This document shows positions 1 through 9,084 of a stretch of 64,000 bases of DNA, piece by piece. The translations under genes were made by a program, and so were the position numbers. The notes below the pieces were generated by a model. That model was not told the origin of the DNA and did no database searches. It was given only the letters and a program-made list of their open reading frames with translations. Each line of letters begins with the position of its first letter. Within the stretch, counting starts at the first letter, position 1. Source of the stretch: Methylovirgula sp963708155 (GTDB lineage Bacteria > Pseudomonadota > Alphaproteobacteria > Rhizobiales > Beijerinckiaceae); assembly GCA_963708155.1 (NCBI GenBank), contig OY970183.1, forward strand, positions 1,426,001 to 1,490,000. Direction: 5' to 3'.

Positions 1-56
1 TCCTCGACGCAGCCGCCCAGCCACAGCAGCGGCAGCAGCAGGCTGAGGCGTATCAC
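1..56 (-). CDS. Lipoprotein N-terminus, probable LPS-assembly lipoprotein LptE (partial)
   Basis: Only the first 18 codons lie in the window. A GTG start at 56-54 opens a reading frame that encodes a short hydrophobic signal peptide ending in the lipobox LGGC, so the product should be a lipoprotein. It begins 14 bases after the leuS stop on the same strand. In alphaproteobacteria leuS is usually followed by lptE, the outer-membrane lipoprotein that works with LptD in LPS export, so LptE is the likely identity. That identification rests on gene order and the lipobox only; the mature domain is outside the window. Confidence 0.5.
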   Translation of the reverse strand, partial: MIRLSLLLPLLWLGGCVE

Positions 57-69
57 GGCGGGACGGGGA

Positions 70-2703
70 TCAGGCAACGACATTCACGATCCTCTGCGGG
101 ACGACGATGATTTTCTTCACCGCCTTGCCCTCCAGGGCGCGCTGAACCCCTTCGAGCGCCAGAACGGCCGTTTCGATCGCTCTTTGGTCGGCGTCGCGCG
201 CGACGACGAGATCGGCGCGCTTGCGCCCGTTCACCTGCACCGGCAGGCTGATCGTATCTTCGACGATCAGGCTGCGGTCCGCAACGGGCCATGGCGCATT
301 TGCGATCAAGGTGTTGTGCCCAAGCCGCACCCAGGCCTCCTCGGCGAGATGCGGCATCATGGGCGCAAAAAGCTGCACAAAAATGTCCGCCGCCTCGCGG
401 AAGGCATAGCGCAGATCCTCGCCGATCTCGGGCGTCGCGATCGCGCCGACGGCGGCCGAGAGCTTGTTGGCAAGGTCGTAGAGCTGGGCGACGGCGCGGT
501 TGAACCGCAGCCGCAGGATATCTTCCTCGACCTTGACCAGGGCCGCGTGCGCCAGTTTGCGCACTTCGGCTGCCGCGGCGGAGAATTCGGCTGGCTTCGG
601 CGCGTCGGGCGGCGCCGCGAGGCCCGCAAGCTCGTCGATGAGACGCCAGGCCCGCTGGACGAATTTGGCCGCGCCCTGGACGCCGGCGTCGGTCCAGATC
701 ACATCGCCCTCGGGCGGCGAATCGGAGAGGACGACCCAGCGCGCCGTATCGGCGCCATAGGTCTCGATGATCTCGTCGGGGTCGATCGTATTTCGTTTCG
801 ACTTCGACATTTTCTCGATCGGGCCGATCTCGACCGGCGCCCCGCCCGAGAGCCGCACCGCGCGGCGGCCCTCGGTCGTCGCCTCGATTCGGATTTCGGC
901 GGGGGCGACCCAGGCGCCGTCCGGCGTCGCGATAGGTCTCGTGCACCACCATGCCCTGGGTGAAGAGCCCGGCGAAAGGCTCCTTCAAGTCGTCGGCATG
1001 GCCCGTCTGCTGCATGGCGCGGGTGAAGAAGCGCGAATAGAGCAGGTGCAGGATCGCGTGCTCGATGCCGCCGATATATTGGTCGACCGGCAGCCATTTG
1101 CGCACCATCGCGTCATCGGTCGGCGCGGCTTTGTCCCAAGGGTCGGTGAAGCGCAGAAAATACCAGGACGAATCGACGAACGTATCCATCGTGTCCGTCT
1201 CGCGCCGCGCCGGGCCGCCGCATTTCGGGCAGGCGACATGTTTCCAGGTCGGGTGCCGCTCGAGCGGATTGCCGGGCTGGTCGAAAGCTCACATCCTGCG
1301 GCAGTTCGACCGGCAGATCGGCGTCCGGCACCGGCACCGCGCCGCAGGTCTCGCAATGGATGATCGGGATCGGGCAGCCCCAATAGCGCTGGCGTGAAAT
1401 GCCCCAGTCGCGCAGCCGGTAATTGATCTGGCGCTTGCCGACCGGCGCGCCGTCAAACGTTCGGCTTCGAGCCGGCGCGCGACGTCTTCTTTGGCTGCGG
1501 CGAATGGTCAGGCCGTCGAGAAAGCGCGAATTGATCAGCGTGCCGTCGCCGTCATAGGCCTTGTCGGTGATGATGAAGCTCGCCGGATCGGCACCCGGCG
1601 GGCAGACGACGGGCGTGTTGCCGAGGCCATAGGCGTTGGCGAAATCGAGGTCGCGCTGGTCATGCGCCGGACAGCCGAAGATCGCGCCCGTGCCATAATC
1701 GATCAGCACGAAATTGGCGACATAGACCGGCAGCAGCCAATCCGCATCGAAGGGATGGCGCACCTTGAGCCCCGTGTCATAGCCCTTCTTTTCGGCCGTC
1801 TCGATGGCGGCTTCCGACGTGCCGCTCCGCTGGCATTCGGCGATGAAATCGGGCGAGCGCCGCATCCTTCCCGGCAAGCTTGGCGGCCAGCGGATGGTCG
1901 GGCGCGAGCGCGATGAATTTGGCGCCGAAGAGCGTATCCGGCCGCGTGGTATAGACGTCGATCTCGCGCGCGGCGACCTTGTCGGTCGGCGCGAGCGCGA
2001 AGCGCAGATGCAGGCCCTCGGATTTGCCGATCCAGTTCTTCTGCATCAGCCGGACCTTCTCCGGCCAGCGCGGCAGGTCGTCGAGCGCGGCGAGCAGATC
2101 GTCGGCGGCCGAGGAGATTTTCAGGAACCATTGCGTCAATTCGCGCTGCTCGACCAGCGCGCCGGAGCGCCAGCCGCGGCCGTCGATCACCTGCTCATTG
2201 GCGAGCACGGTATGATCGACAGGGTCCCAGTTCACCTTGGATTTCTTGCGATCGACGAGGCCGCCGGCGAGAAAATCGAGAAACAGCTTCTGCTGATGCT
2301 TGTAATAGGCCGGGTCGCAGGTCGCGATCTCGCGCGACCAATCGAGCGAAAGGCCCATGGATTTGAGCTGCGCCCGCATCGAGTCGATATTGGCATAGGT
2401 CCAGGCGGCGGGATGGGTGTTGTTCTGCGCCGCGGCGTTTTCGGCGGGCAGGCCGAAGGCGTCCCAGCCCATCGGATGCAGCACATTATGGCCGCGCGCG
2501 CGCATGAAGCGGGCGACGACGTCGCCCATCGTATAATTGCGCACGTGCCCCATATGGATCCGGCCGGACGGATAGGGAAACATCTCGAGGACGTAATATT
2601 TCGGCCGCGGATCGTCGTTGCGCGTGCGGAAGGTCTCCGCCGCGTCCCAGGTCTGCTGCCATTTGCGTTCGGCTTCGAGGGCGTTGTAGCGCTGTGCGTC
2701 CAT
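70..2703 (-). CDS. leuS: Leucyl-tRNA synthetase (frameshifted in this sequence)
   Basis: Charges tRNA-Leu with leucine in the cytoplasm. The class I HIGH signature is present as HMGH near residue 50 and the KMSKS loop as EKMSKSKRNTIDP in the C-terminal third, followed by the anticodon-binding domain. The span of about 877 codons matches the family. The reading frame is broken at about 1848, 1503, 1460, 1285 and 925. At 1848, 1503, 1285 and 925 removing one base restores the expected protein; at 1460 one base appears missing. Because leuS is essential and every segment is well conserved, these are probably sequencing or assembly indels rather than decay. The start ATG at 2703 gives the normal N-terminus. 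The gene is divergent from yggS. Confidence 0.93.
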
Positions 2704-2751
2704 GCTATCAGATTTGGTGCATCGGTCCGGCGGGCGGCTAGCGCGTTTTCC

Positions 2752-2774
2752 GGCCAGATGAAATTCATCTGGCC
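2752..2774. repeat. 23-bp palindrome
   Basis: GGCCAGATGAA, one central base, then TTCATCTGGCC forms a perfect inverted repeat in the divergent leuS/yggS gap. The half-site GGCCAGATG recurs at about 2867. It could be an operator or part of a dispersed palindromic repeat. Confidence 0.6.
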
Positions 2775-2803
2775 AACGAGAAATCGCGCCAATTCATAAT
2801 GTT

Positions 2804-2851
2804 GGGCGTGTTCCGGCCGGAAAAGTCGGGCAACTTTTCCGGAACACGCCC
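2804..2851. repeat. Long hairpin-forming inverted repeat
   Basis: The left arm GGGCGTGTTCC-GGCC-GGAAAAGT pairs with the right arm ACTTTTCC-GGAACACGCCC around a six-base loop, with GGCC bulging on the left arm. It sits 30 bp from the palindrome at 2752 and just upstream of yggS. The architecture resembles a REP/BIME-type intergenic element. Confidence 0.6.
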
Positions 2852-2909
2852 TGTACAGCATTATTGGCCAGATGGGTCAATGATTTGCGAAGATGCAGGA
2901 GAAGGCGGC

Positions 2910-3597
2910 GTGGCCGAGGAAAATGTGCAGCCACAACAAAGCGCTGTGGGCCGGCTTGCGGAGATCCGCGGCCGCATCGCCCGGGCGGAGGCGGATGCCG
3001 GCCGTGCGCCGGGCTCGGTCACGCTCGTCTGCGTCTCCAAGACCTTCGAGGCTGAGGTCATCCGGCCCGTCATCGCCGCGGGCCAGCGCGTCTTCGGCGA
3101 GAACCGGGTGCAGGAGGCCCTGGGCAAATGGCCGGCGCTGCAGGGCCGAGACGCCGGGGATCGAGCTGCATCTCATCGGCCCGCTGCAATCCAACAAGGC
3201 GCGTGAGGCCGTCCAGTTCTTCGACGTCATCGAGACCGTCGATCGCGAGAAGATCGCCGTCGCGCTCGCCAAGGAAATAGCGGGCGGCGGACGCGCGCCA
3301 AAACTTTATGTGCAGGTCAACACCGGCGCCGAACCGCAGAAGGCCGGCATCCTGCCCGAGCAGGCGGATGACTTCGTCGCCTATTGCCGCAATGATCTGA
3401 AGCTCGATATTTCGGGCCTCATGTGCATCCCGCCGGTCGGCGAGCAGGCCGCACCACATTTCGCGCTGCTCAACAAGATCGCGGCGCGTAATGATATCAA
3501 AATTCTGTCCATGGGCATGAGCAGCGATTTCGAGATCGCCATCGAGCTTGGCGCGACGCATGTGCGCGTCGGCAGCGCGATTTTTGGAGCGCGATAG
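2910..3597 (+). CDS. yggS: YggS-family pyridoxal phosphate homeostasis protein (frameshifted)
   Basis: PLP-binding TIM-barrel protein of the YggS/PROSC family, which buffers free pyridoxal phosphate. The predicted PLP-binding lysine is in VSKTF, followed by VFGENRVQEA, HLIGPLQSNK, the glycine-rich LSMGMSSDF and the C-terminal VRVGSAIFG, all typical. A GTG start at 2910 has AGGAG eight bases upstream. The frame breaks at about 3145 inside a GGG run; removing one G joins the halves (KWPALQ then AETPGIELHL), so I read one intact gene. It usually lies near leuS in alphaproteobacteria. Confidence 0.88.
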
Positions 3598-3633
3598 ACG
3601 GGCATTACGAGATTGCTGTCCCGTCTGCGCCGA

Positions 3634-4104
3634 TCACTTCAGCGGCTTCCAATATTGGCTGAAGAAGCCGCGGGAATCGACTTTTGCGACGGGCGCGCCG
3701 GGGGTCGCGACGCCATCGACGCAATGCCAGTTGTAAATCGTATCATGGCCCGTCGCGACCATCGGGATAAAGTCCGAATTCGGATTGTCCTTGCACCAGG
3801 CCGTCGCGCCTACGAGAGTCTTGCTGAGATTGGCTTTGCCGCAGGGCAGATTGGCGCCGACGTTGCAGAGCTTCACGCCGCCATTGGCGCAGCGATAGAA
3901 CGTCGTTTGCAAAGCCTCGGCACCGCTCAAGTTGAACAGATGCTTGATCGCGCCGGCGAGCGAAGCCGTGGCCGGATGCAGTATGTCATCGTTGACGACA
4001 CGCGCACAATAAGCGCGCGGCGCATCGGCTTGTGCCGCGCCAAGCGGAAAAGTGAGCGTAATAAAATAAAGCGCCGTTCCAATGCCGATACGAAAAGTGC
4101 TCAT
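3634..4104 (-). CDS. Exported hypothetical protein
   Basis: 156 residues with a clear N-terminal signal peptide ending near AAQA, so probably periplasmic. The mature part has six cysteines (for example YCARVV, RCANGG, LCNVG, PCGKA, WCKDN, HCVDG) that could form disulfides. I recognise no family. It ends close to the convergent yggS stop and lies downstream of the L,D-transpeptidase on the same strand with a 21-base gap, so the two may be co-transcribed. Confidence 0.6.
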   Translation of the reverse strand: MSTFRIGIGTALYFITLTFPLGAAQADAPRAYCARVVNDDILHPATASLAGAIKHLFNLSGAEALQTTFYRCANGGVKLCNVGANLPCGKANLSKTLVGATAWCKDNPNSDFIPMVATGHDTIYNWHCVDGVATPGAPVAKVDSRGFFSQYWKPLK

Positions 4105-4125
4105 CTCTCGCTCCTTGAAACGACT

Positions 4126-4743
4126 CTATTTCTTGATGATCAGCACGGCATCGCGCGCGAGACGCGGCAAGAGTTTGCGCAAATCCTCGCGGCGCAGCGC
4201 GATGCAGCCTTCGGTCGGCGCGAAGTCGGGCCGCGCGCAATGCAGAAAGATCGCGCTGCCAGTGCCTTTGCGCCGCGGCACAATGTTATAATTAAGTACG
4301 ATGACAAGATCGTAGAGCCCGTCATCACGCCATAAAGTCTCGTGCCGTGCGGCTGTCGGCAGATGGACGAGCCTATTGTAATTCCCCGAGTTGGGATCGT
4401 CGCACCAGCCGAGAGTTCGGTTAACGGGAAAAAATGGCAGCGCAGTCCGCGGGCGCTGGCCGATTAACGGCTTGAAAAAGCCGTCAATCAGCCGAAAATA
4501 ACCGGCAGGCGAGGCATGGTCGCCTTCGCGCTTGCGGTTGCTGATGCCGGCTGCCCCAATCGCGCAGGCGATCACCGTTTGACCTGCATGCAAGCGCCCC
4601 CGCGCTCCCGCCGCATAGCGCGGCACTGCGGTTGCGACGATTCGGCTGATCCGATCCGCCGCGCGCTTCGGCCGCGTAAGGCCTTTGTGGGGTTTTGCGA
4701 GATGCGTCGAACGGGACGTCCGCGATTTCGGGGGCGTTGTCAC
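4126..4743 (-). CDS. L,D-transpeptidase (YkuD) family protein
   Basis: Carries the YkuD catalytic signature: a histidine in IFLHCARPDF followed by TEGCIALRREDL, with the expected nucleophile Cys after the Glu-Gly pair. Upstream, KREGDHASPAGYFRL is the conserved start of this short family, which cross-links peptidoglycan or attaches proteins to it. The N-terminus is uncertain: GTG at 4743 (205 residues) keeps the first predicted strand, and GTG at 4626 gives a shorter protein; neither has a good ribosome-binding site. No clear signal peptide is seen with either start. It is divergent from the response regulator at 4794. Confidence 0.75.
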   Translation of the reverse strand: MTTPPKSRTSRSTHLAKPHKGLTRPKRAADRISRIVATAVPRYAAGARGRLHAGQTVIACAIGAAGISNRKREGDHASPAGYFRLIDGFFKPLIGQRPRTALPFFPVNRTLGWCDDPNSGNYNRLVHLPTAARHETLWRDDGLYDLVIVLNYNIVPRRKGTGSAIFLHCARPDFAPTEGCIALRREDLRKLLPRLARDAVLIIKK

Positions 4744-4793
4744 GAAAATTTGTCCGAACGCCGCCGCGGCGGCAGGAAAGCATAGGACCAGCC

Positions 4794-5480
4794 ATGACGC
4801 AGGTTCGCAAGATTTTGATTGCGGATGATGACGAGGAACTTCGCGGCGAGCTTGTGGAACAGCTCGCGCTGCATGCCGAATTCGAACCGGCGCATGCCGC
4901 GACGGCCGGCGCGGCACTCGCCGCCGCGCGAGACGGCGCGCCGGATCTCATCATCATGGATGTCGGCCTGCCCGACATGGATGGACGCGAGGCCGTACGC
5001 CAGTTGCGCAACGAGGGTTTCAAGAATCCGATCATCATGCTCACCGGACATGATTCGGAGGCCGAAACGGTCGAAGGACTCGAAGCCGGCGCGAATGATT
5101 ATGTGACGAAGCCCTTCCGCTTCTCCGTGCTTCTCGCGCGCATGCGTGTGCATCTGCGCCAGCACGAGGCGAGCGATGATGCGATGTTCCGCATCGGCCC
5201 TTTCACCTTTCAGCCCGGCTCCAAACATCTGATCAGCGAGAAGGGCGGCAAGCTGCGGCTCACCGAAAAGGAAACCGCGATCCTGCGCTTTCTTTATCGC
5301 GCCCGTCAGTCGGTGGTGACGCGCGACGTGCTGCTCAAGGAAGTCTGGGGCTATAACGCTAATGTCACGACCCACACGCTCGAGACGCATATCTATCGCT
5401 TGCGGCAGAAGATCGAGCGCGATCCGGCCAAATCGCAGCTTTTGATCACCGAGGCGGGTGGCTATAAGCTCCTGCCGTAG
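4794..5480 (+). CDS. OmpR/PhoB-type response regulator (CenR-like)
   Basis: 228-residue two-component regulator. The receiver domain has the acidic pair in IADDDEE, the phospho-acceptor Asp in IIMDVGLPDMDG (near residue 56), Thr in MLTGHD and Lys in VTKPF. The C-terminal winged helix has WGYNANVTTHTLETHIYRLR. The ATG at 4794 follows AGGAC. The sequence resembles the regulators called CenR in rhizobia and Caulobacter, which control envelope functions; the neighbouring L,D-transpeptidase fits that, but the orthology is inference. No cognate kinase is adjacent. The next gene starts 35 bases downstream. Confidence 0.9.
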   Translation: MTQVRKILIADDDEELRGELVEQLALHAEFEPAHAATAGAALAAARDGAPDLIIMDVGLPDMDGREAVRQLRNEGFKNPIIMLTGHDSEAETVEGLEAGANDYVTKPFRFSVLLARMRVHLRQHEASDDAMFRIGPFTFQPGSKHLISEKGGKLRLTEKETAILRFLYRARQSVVTRDVLLKEVWGYNANVTTHTLETHIYRLRQKIERDPAKSQLLITEAGGYKLLP

Positions 5481-5514
5481 TCCCCGGTTCGACGAGACAA
5501 GCTCAACGGCATCA

Positions 5515-5967
5515 ATGGCACGCGACGACGATCTTCATGATCTCACCCGCCATCCGGTTCTCGCCGCGCTGGAACCGGAGGCGCTGCGGTTCCTCCTACG
5601 CGAGGCTTCGCAGCGGATTCTGCGTAGCGGCGAAATTCTCTTCCGTCGCGACGAGCCTTCCGATGGCGGTTATTTTCTGCGCTCGGGTTCGGTCGTGCTG
5701 GAGGCTGCCGGGCCTGACCGCGATGAGAAGATCGTGCGGCCGCCGACGCTCATCGGCGAAATGGCGCTGATCGCGCCGACGCGCCGGCCAGCGACGGCGC
5801 TGGCGCGCGAACCCTCGGGCGTGTTGCAAATTCCGCGTAGTCTGTTCCAACGCGCGCTCGTCGAATCGCCGCGCAGCGCCGAACGGTTGCGGCGGCTGCT
5901 TGAGAAGCGCCTGCAGGGTTTCGCGCAGGAACTTAATGCCCTGCGCGAAAACGCCTTCGAGGATTAA
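5515..5967 (+). CDS. Cyclic nucleotide-binding domain protein
   Basis: 150 residues consisting of one cNMP-binding beta-barrel: ILFRRDEPSDGGYFLRSGSV, then IGEMALI and the phosphate-binding-cassette-like RRPATALARE. There is no DNA-binding helix-turn-helix, so it is probably a small sensor or regulatory partner rather than a Crp/Fnr regulator. It follows the response regulator by 35 bases and is probably in the same transcript. Its stop overlaps the convergent msrA stop by four bases. Confidence 0.8.
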   Translation: MARDDDLHDLTRHPVLAALEPEALRFLLREASQRILRSGEILFRRDEPSDGGYFLRSGSVVLEAAGPDRDEKIVRPPTLIGEMALIAPTRRPATALAREPSGVLQIPRSLFQRALVESPRSAERLRRLLEKRLQGFAQELNALRENAFED

Positions 5968-6620
5968 GCCGCGACGCCGGTGCCGATCTGGCAGGCGACG
6001 CCAGTCCCGCCAAGGCCGCAATAGCCGCTCGGATTCTTCGCCAGATATTGCTGGTGATGATCTTCGGCGTAATAGAACGGTCCGGCCTCGCGGATCTCGG
6101 TCGTGATCGGGTCCAATCCCCGCGCTTTCAAAGCTTCGCCATAGCTCGCCTTCGAGGCTTCGGCGGCCCGCTGCTGCGCAGCGCTGGTCGTGTAAATGAC
6201 CGAACGATATTGCGTACCGACATCATTGCCTTGGCGCATGCCCTGGGTCGGATCGTGCGCCTCCCAGAAAGTCTTCAGCAAAGTCTCGTAGCTGATTTCC
6301 TTTGGGTCATAGGCGACGAGCACGACTTCGGAATGGCCGGTCTTGCCCGAGCAGACTTCCTCATAGGTCGGGTTCGGCGTCACCCCGCCGGCATAGCCGA
6401 CGGCGGTGGTGAAAATGCCCTTGCCGAGCTGCCAGAACTTGCGCTCCGCGCCCCAGAAACAGCCGAGCCCGAAAATAGCGAGCTCGATCCCGTGCGGGAA
6501 GGGCGGTTTCAGCGCATGCCCGAGGACGAAGTGCCTCTCCGCGGTCGGAAGTGGGTAGGGGCGGCCGGGCAGGGCCTCAGCGGCGGTGGGGAGAGTCAGA
6601 GGCTTGCGGAATGAGAACAT
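5964..6620 (-). CDS. msrA: Peptide methionine sulfoxide reductase MsrA
   Basis: Reduces methionine-S-sulfoxide in oxidised proteins. The active-site motif GCFWGAERKFW is present near residue 54, with YAGGVTPNPTYEEVCSGKT and the DVGTQYRS element. The C-terminal Cys region (GYCGLGGTGVAC) supplies the resolving cysteines. The 218-residue length and the N-terminal extension (LPGRPYPL) are typical of alphaproteobacterial MsrA. No signal peptide, so cytoplasmic. It is a single-gene unit convergent with the preceding gene. Confidence 0.95.
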   Translation of the reverse strand: MFSFRKPLTLPTAAEALPGRPYPLPTAERHFVLGHALKPPFPHGIELAIFGLGCFWGAERKFWQLGKGIFTTAVGYAGGVTPNPTYEEVCSGKTGHSEVVLVAYDPKEISYETLLKTFWEAHDPTQGMRQGNDVGTQYRSVIYTTSAAQQRAAEASKASYGEALKARGLDPITTEIREAGPFYYAEDHHQQYLAKNPSGYCGLGGTGVACQIGTGVAA

Positions 6621-6718
6621 GATGACCTCCGCGACTTTGCTTGTTTGAAAATGGGGCGCGGCGAAGCCGGATACAACACCCGGACAGCCTTACGCAGCGC
6701 CCGCCCGCGGCGTTACGC

Positions 6719-7042
6719 CTATTCGCGGTTGGAATAGCCGATTTTGGGGCGCCGCTTTTGCGCCGCCAGCAAGACCAGCGCGCCGAGTGCGCCGGCGACG
6801 AGCGATGTCGGCGCGGTCAGGAGGTGAACGATCAGCGGGTCCCAGACAAAATGCGGAACGTGGTGCTGCAGCTCGGGCTTCAGGGCGGCATATTTCTGCG
6901 GCGAGAGCCAGGAAAGCGTCTGCGCCAGCGGCGTCAGGGCCAGCGCCCCGTCGGCGATGCTGCGCGTGCCGTCGATGACCAGCGCCGCGAAAGCGCCGGC
7001 CAGCAGCAGCAGGCCAAGGAGACGAAGAATGAACCGAAACAT
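6719..7042 (-). CDS. Small membrane protein, unknown function
   Basis: 107 residues with an N-terminal hydrophobic segment (residues about 4-24) and a second near the C-terminus (about 75-93), ending in a basic tail. The intervening loop contains an Asp-Gly-Thr-Arg-Ser motif. Similar short two-helix proteins are common in Hyphomicrobiales, but I know of no function. It stands alone between msrA and tRNA-Ser. Confidence 0.55.
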   Translation of the reverse strand: MFRFILRLLGLLLLAGAFAALVIDGTRSIADGALALTPLAQTLSWLSPQKYAALKPELQHHVPHFVWDPLIVHLLTAPTSLVAGALGALVLLAAQKRRPKIGYSNRE

Positions 7043-7219
7043 GAAAGACCAGGCGCGGGGCAGGGAAGCGTCGTTCGCTTCAGATACGCCGCGAATTCGA
7101 CTGAATTATGCGCGGCGCCCCGCTGTGGCAAGGCTGCTTGCGCTCGGGGCTTTGCCGACTATAGTGCGCGCCAATCGTGATCGTTTGGCGGACAGCCACC
7201 CGCCGCTGACGAGACGAGA

Positions 7220-7309
7220 GGAGGGGTGGCCGAGTGGTTGAAGGCGCACGCCTGGAAAGTGTGTATACGGGAAACCGTATCGCGGGTTCGAATCCCGCTC
7301 CCTCCGCCA
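7220..7309 (+). tRNA. tRNA-Ser(GGA)
   Basis: A 90-base class II tRNA with encoded CCA. The acceptor stem GGAGGGG pairs with TCCCTCC, the anticodon loop CTGGAAA gives anticodon GGA, there is a long variable arm (tatacggGAAAccgtat), and the T arm is GCGGG-TTCGAAT-CCCGC. It reads UCC/UCU serine codons. Confidence 0.97.
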
Positions 7310-7593
7310 GATATCTAAATTACGCAAATAAATAGAATAACTTAGTTGGCGGCTAATTATCCAGGCGCGGTCCTGCGCACAATTGCGTTTCGGTTTTCTT
7401 CGGCCTTTCCCAAATTATATTCGATGAGCCATTCAAGAATGGCCTTTACCCCCGATGCTGTCGTCGGCACGGCGCACGCGCTCAATGGGCGCCGGCATAT
7501 CTTGACCCGCGGGAGTGAGGACCACATTTTTCTCGCACCGTCCACGCTTGGCGGATGGTTCTAGAAAGGAGCAGGAAGGAAGGAGCACCGTAC

Positions 7594-7830
7594 ATGGCGC
7601 AGCCGATGTCTCGTTTCCGCCACCCCTTCGACGTCGCACGCGATGCGACGCTCGAACCCGAGGCCAGACGCGCGATCCTGGCTTCTTGGGCGTCAGATCA
7701 GGCGGCTGTCAAAGGCCAACCTGCACTGCGCAAACCGGCAGGCGCGTTCGCGCCCATACGGGTCGACGATATTCTTATGGCTTTGCGCATGCTTGATGTC
7801 GGCCAGAACAAGAGTGCGGCTTTGCGATGA
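7594..7830 (+). CDS. Conserved hypothetical protein (small, alphaproteobacterial)
   Basis: 78 residues starting at an ATG preceded by AAGGAG. It has the segment EARRAILASWASDQAAV, familiar from small uncharacterised proteins in Hyphomicrobiales, and ends in a short amphipathic helix. No transmembrane segment or signal peptide. Its stop overlaps the start of the next gene (ATGA), indicating translational coupling. Function unknown. Confidence 0.65.
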   Translation: MAQPMSRFRHPFDVARDATLEPEARRAILASWASDQAAVKGQPALRKPAGAFAPIRVDDILMALRMLDVGQNKSAALR

Positions 7831-8198
7831 GCCGTGGCCCGTTGCAGCGTTGGCGCGAGCGCGGCGGCCGCATCGTCGAACTCGTAATTCCGTTCTCGGA
7901 CATTATGGAAATCGGGCTGGCGCTTCTGACGTTGTCGCCGGACGAACTCGACGCCCTTGGGTGGACGTTTCTCGACCGTAAGCGGATCCTTAATCAGTTC
8001 CTCGCTTCGGGCAGGCAGGCACAGAAGATCGACCGCGCCTCCCTCGAGAACACCGAGCTGACACTGCGGCTTCCAGTCCGAGACGTAAGGCGCTTACAGA
8101 ATTTTGCCTGGCGCGAACTGCCCAAACGCGCGACGCGCGCCAGCGTGATTGAACGCCTGGGCCGGACTCTCGATGCGGTCTTAGCGCCCCGGAGCTAA
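7827..8198 (+). CDS. Hypothetical protein
   Basis: 123 residues, basic, mostly predicted helical, no recognised domain. The start ATG overlaps the previous stop, so the pair forms a two-gene operon. A strong hairpin follows directly at 8203-8229. I cannot assign a function. Confidence 0.55.
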   Translation: MSRGPLQRWRERGGRIVELVIPFSDIMEIGLALLTLSPDELDALGWTFLDRKRILNQFLASGRQAQKIDRASLENTELTLRLPVRDVRRLQNFAWRELPKRATRASVIERLGRTLDAVLAPRS

Positions 8199-8202
8199 TG
8201 GA

Positions 8203-8229
8203 TGCCCGGGAAATTAAAGTTCCCGGGCA
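8203..8229 (+). terminator. Hairpin after the 7594-8198 operon
   Basis: TGCCCGGGAA and TTCCCGGGCA form a perfect 10-bp stem with a 7-base loop, five bases after the upstream stop codon. There is no clear T-tract, so it may be a transcript-end or stabilising hairpin rather than a standard intrinsic terminator. Confidence 0.5.
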
Positions 8230-8421
8230 GCCTATCACGCAGCCGTTTCCCATTGATCGGGATGCGGCGCCGATTTTCGTTTGCGGCCTGCGGCTTCGGA
8301 ACTGTCGCAGTGAGCACGCCATTGTTAAATGCCGCGCTGGCCTTATCTCGCGCGCCGCTTCGCGGAAGTGAAATGCGCCGTTCGAACCGACCGTAGCCGC
8401 GCTCCGCGTTGGTCGCGGCGA

Positions 8422-8967
8422 TTACGCTGCCTCGGCGGCAAGCACGACCGGGAAGTCGATCTCGGTGTCAGCAACGATGTTGATGAAGTTCGTGAATATG
8501 TTCTCAGCCACGACTGCGATGATTTCGACGATCTGGGCGTCGCTGAACCCGGCAGCTCTGACCGCCTGCAAATCGGCATCGCTCACTTTGCCATGCGCCG
8601 CGTTGACCTTGGTGGCAAAGACGACGGCGGCATTGGCCTTGGGGTCGGCGGAGGCGCCATTACGGTTCAAGGCAATTTCGGCGGCATCGATCTTGGCGAG
8701 GTTCAGACCGATATAAGTGTGGGCCGACAGGCAATAGTCGCAGTCATTGCTCTGCGCGATGGCGATCGCGATCCGCTCGCGGGTTCTGAGGTCGAGCGTC
8801 TTCGCCAGAGCGCCATTCAGGCTGAGAAGGCCCTGCAACACAGCCGGGCTGAGCGCCAGCACGCGAAAACTATTCGGCACAACGCCGAGCTGCTTTTCCA
8901 CAGCGTCAAGCATGGGCTGCGAGGCCGCCGGGGCGGTTTCACGAGTAGGAACGGCAATACGGGACAT
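8422..8967 (-). CDS. AhpD-like / carboxymuconolactone decarboxylase-family protein
   Basis: 181 residues. The AhpD core is evident: TRERIAIAIAQSNDCDYCLSAH, in which the CxxC (CDYC) plus downstream His forms the redox site of alkylhydroperoxidase-like proteins. The preceding VPNSFRVLALSP is typical of the peroxidase-related subfamily. It probably detoxifies organic peroxides, although substrates of most members are unknown. It is divergent from the LysR-type regulator at 9085, the usual layout for a regulator and its target. Confidence 0.88.
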   Translation of the reverse strand: MSRIAVPTRETAPAASQPMLDAVEKQLGVVPNSFRVLALSPAVLQGLLSLNGALAKTLDLRTRERIAIAIAQSNDCDYCLSAHTYIGLNLAKIDAAEIALNRNGASADPKANAAVVFATKVNAAHGKVSDADLQAVRAAGFSDAQIVEIIAVVAENIFTNFINIVADTEIDFPVVLAAEAA

Positions 8968-9060
8968 CGGTCTATCTCCTTGTTTCGGACCGCCATTTGC
9001 GGTGCAGTCGAAACTTAGGACCGATGCGCTGATGCGATAATCACCTAAGTTGACAAAAGT

Positions 9061-9081
9061 TTATTGCTCTTCCAGCAATAA
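9061..9081. promoter_or_regulatory. Palindromic operator candidate between ahpD-like and lysR-like genes
   Basis: TTATTGCT-cttcc-AGCAATAA is a perfect inverted repeat three bases upstream of the LysR start codon and about 94 bases from the divergent AhpD-like start. Location and symmetry suggest a binding site for the adjacent LysR protein, possibly autoregulatory. Confidence 0.55.
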
Positions 9082-9084
9082 TGT

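Noticed and set aside
7106..7327. Minus-strand ORF over tRNA-Ser
   Set aside because: Its protein contains the ERDSNPRYGFP-type string produced by translating a tRNA gene backwards; the tRNA explains it.
7310..7593. Short ORFs after tRNA-Ser
   Set aside because: ORFs on both strands here (for example from 7346) have no ribosome-binding site or similarity; the segment looks non-coding.
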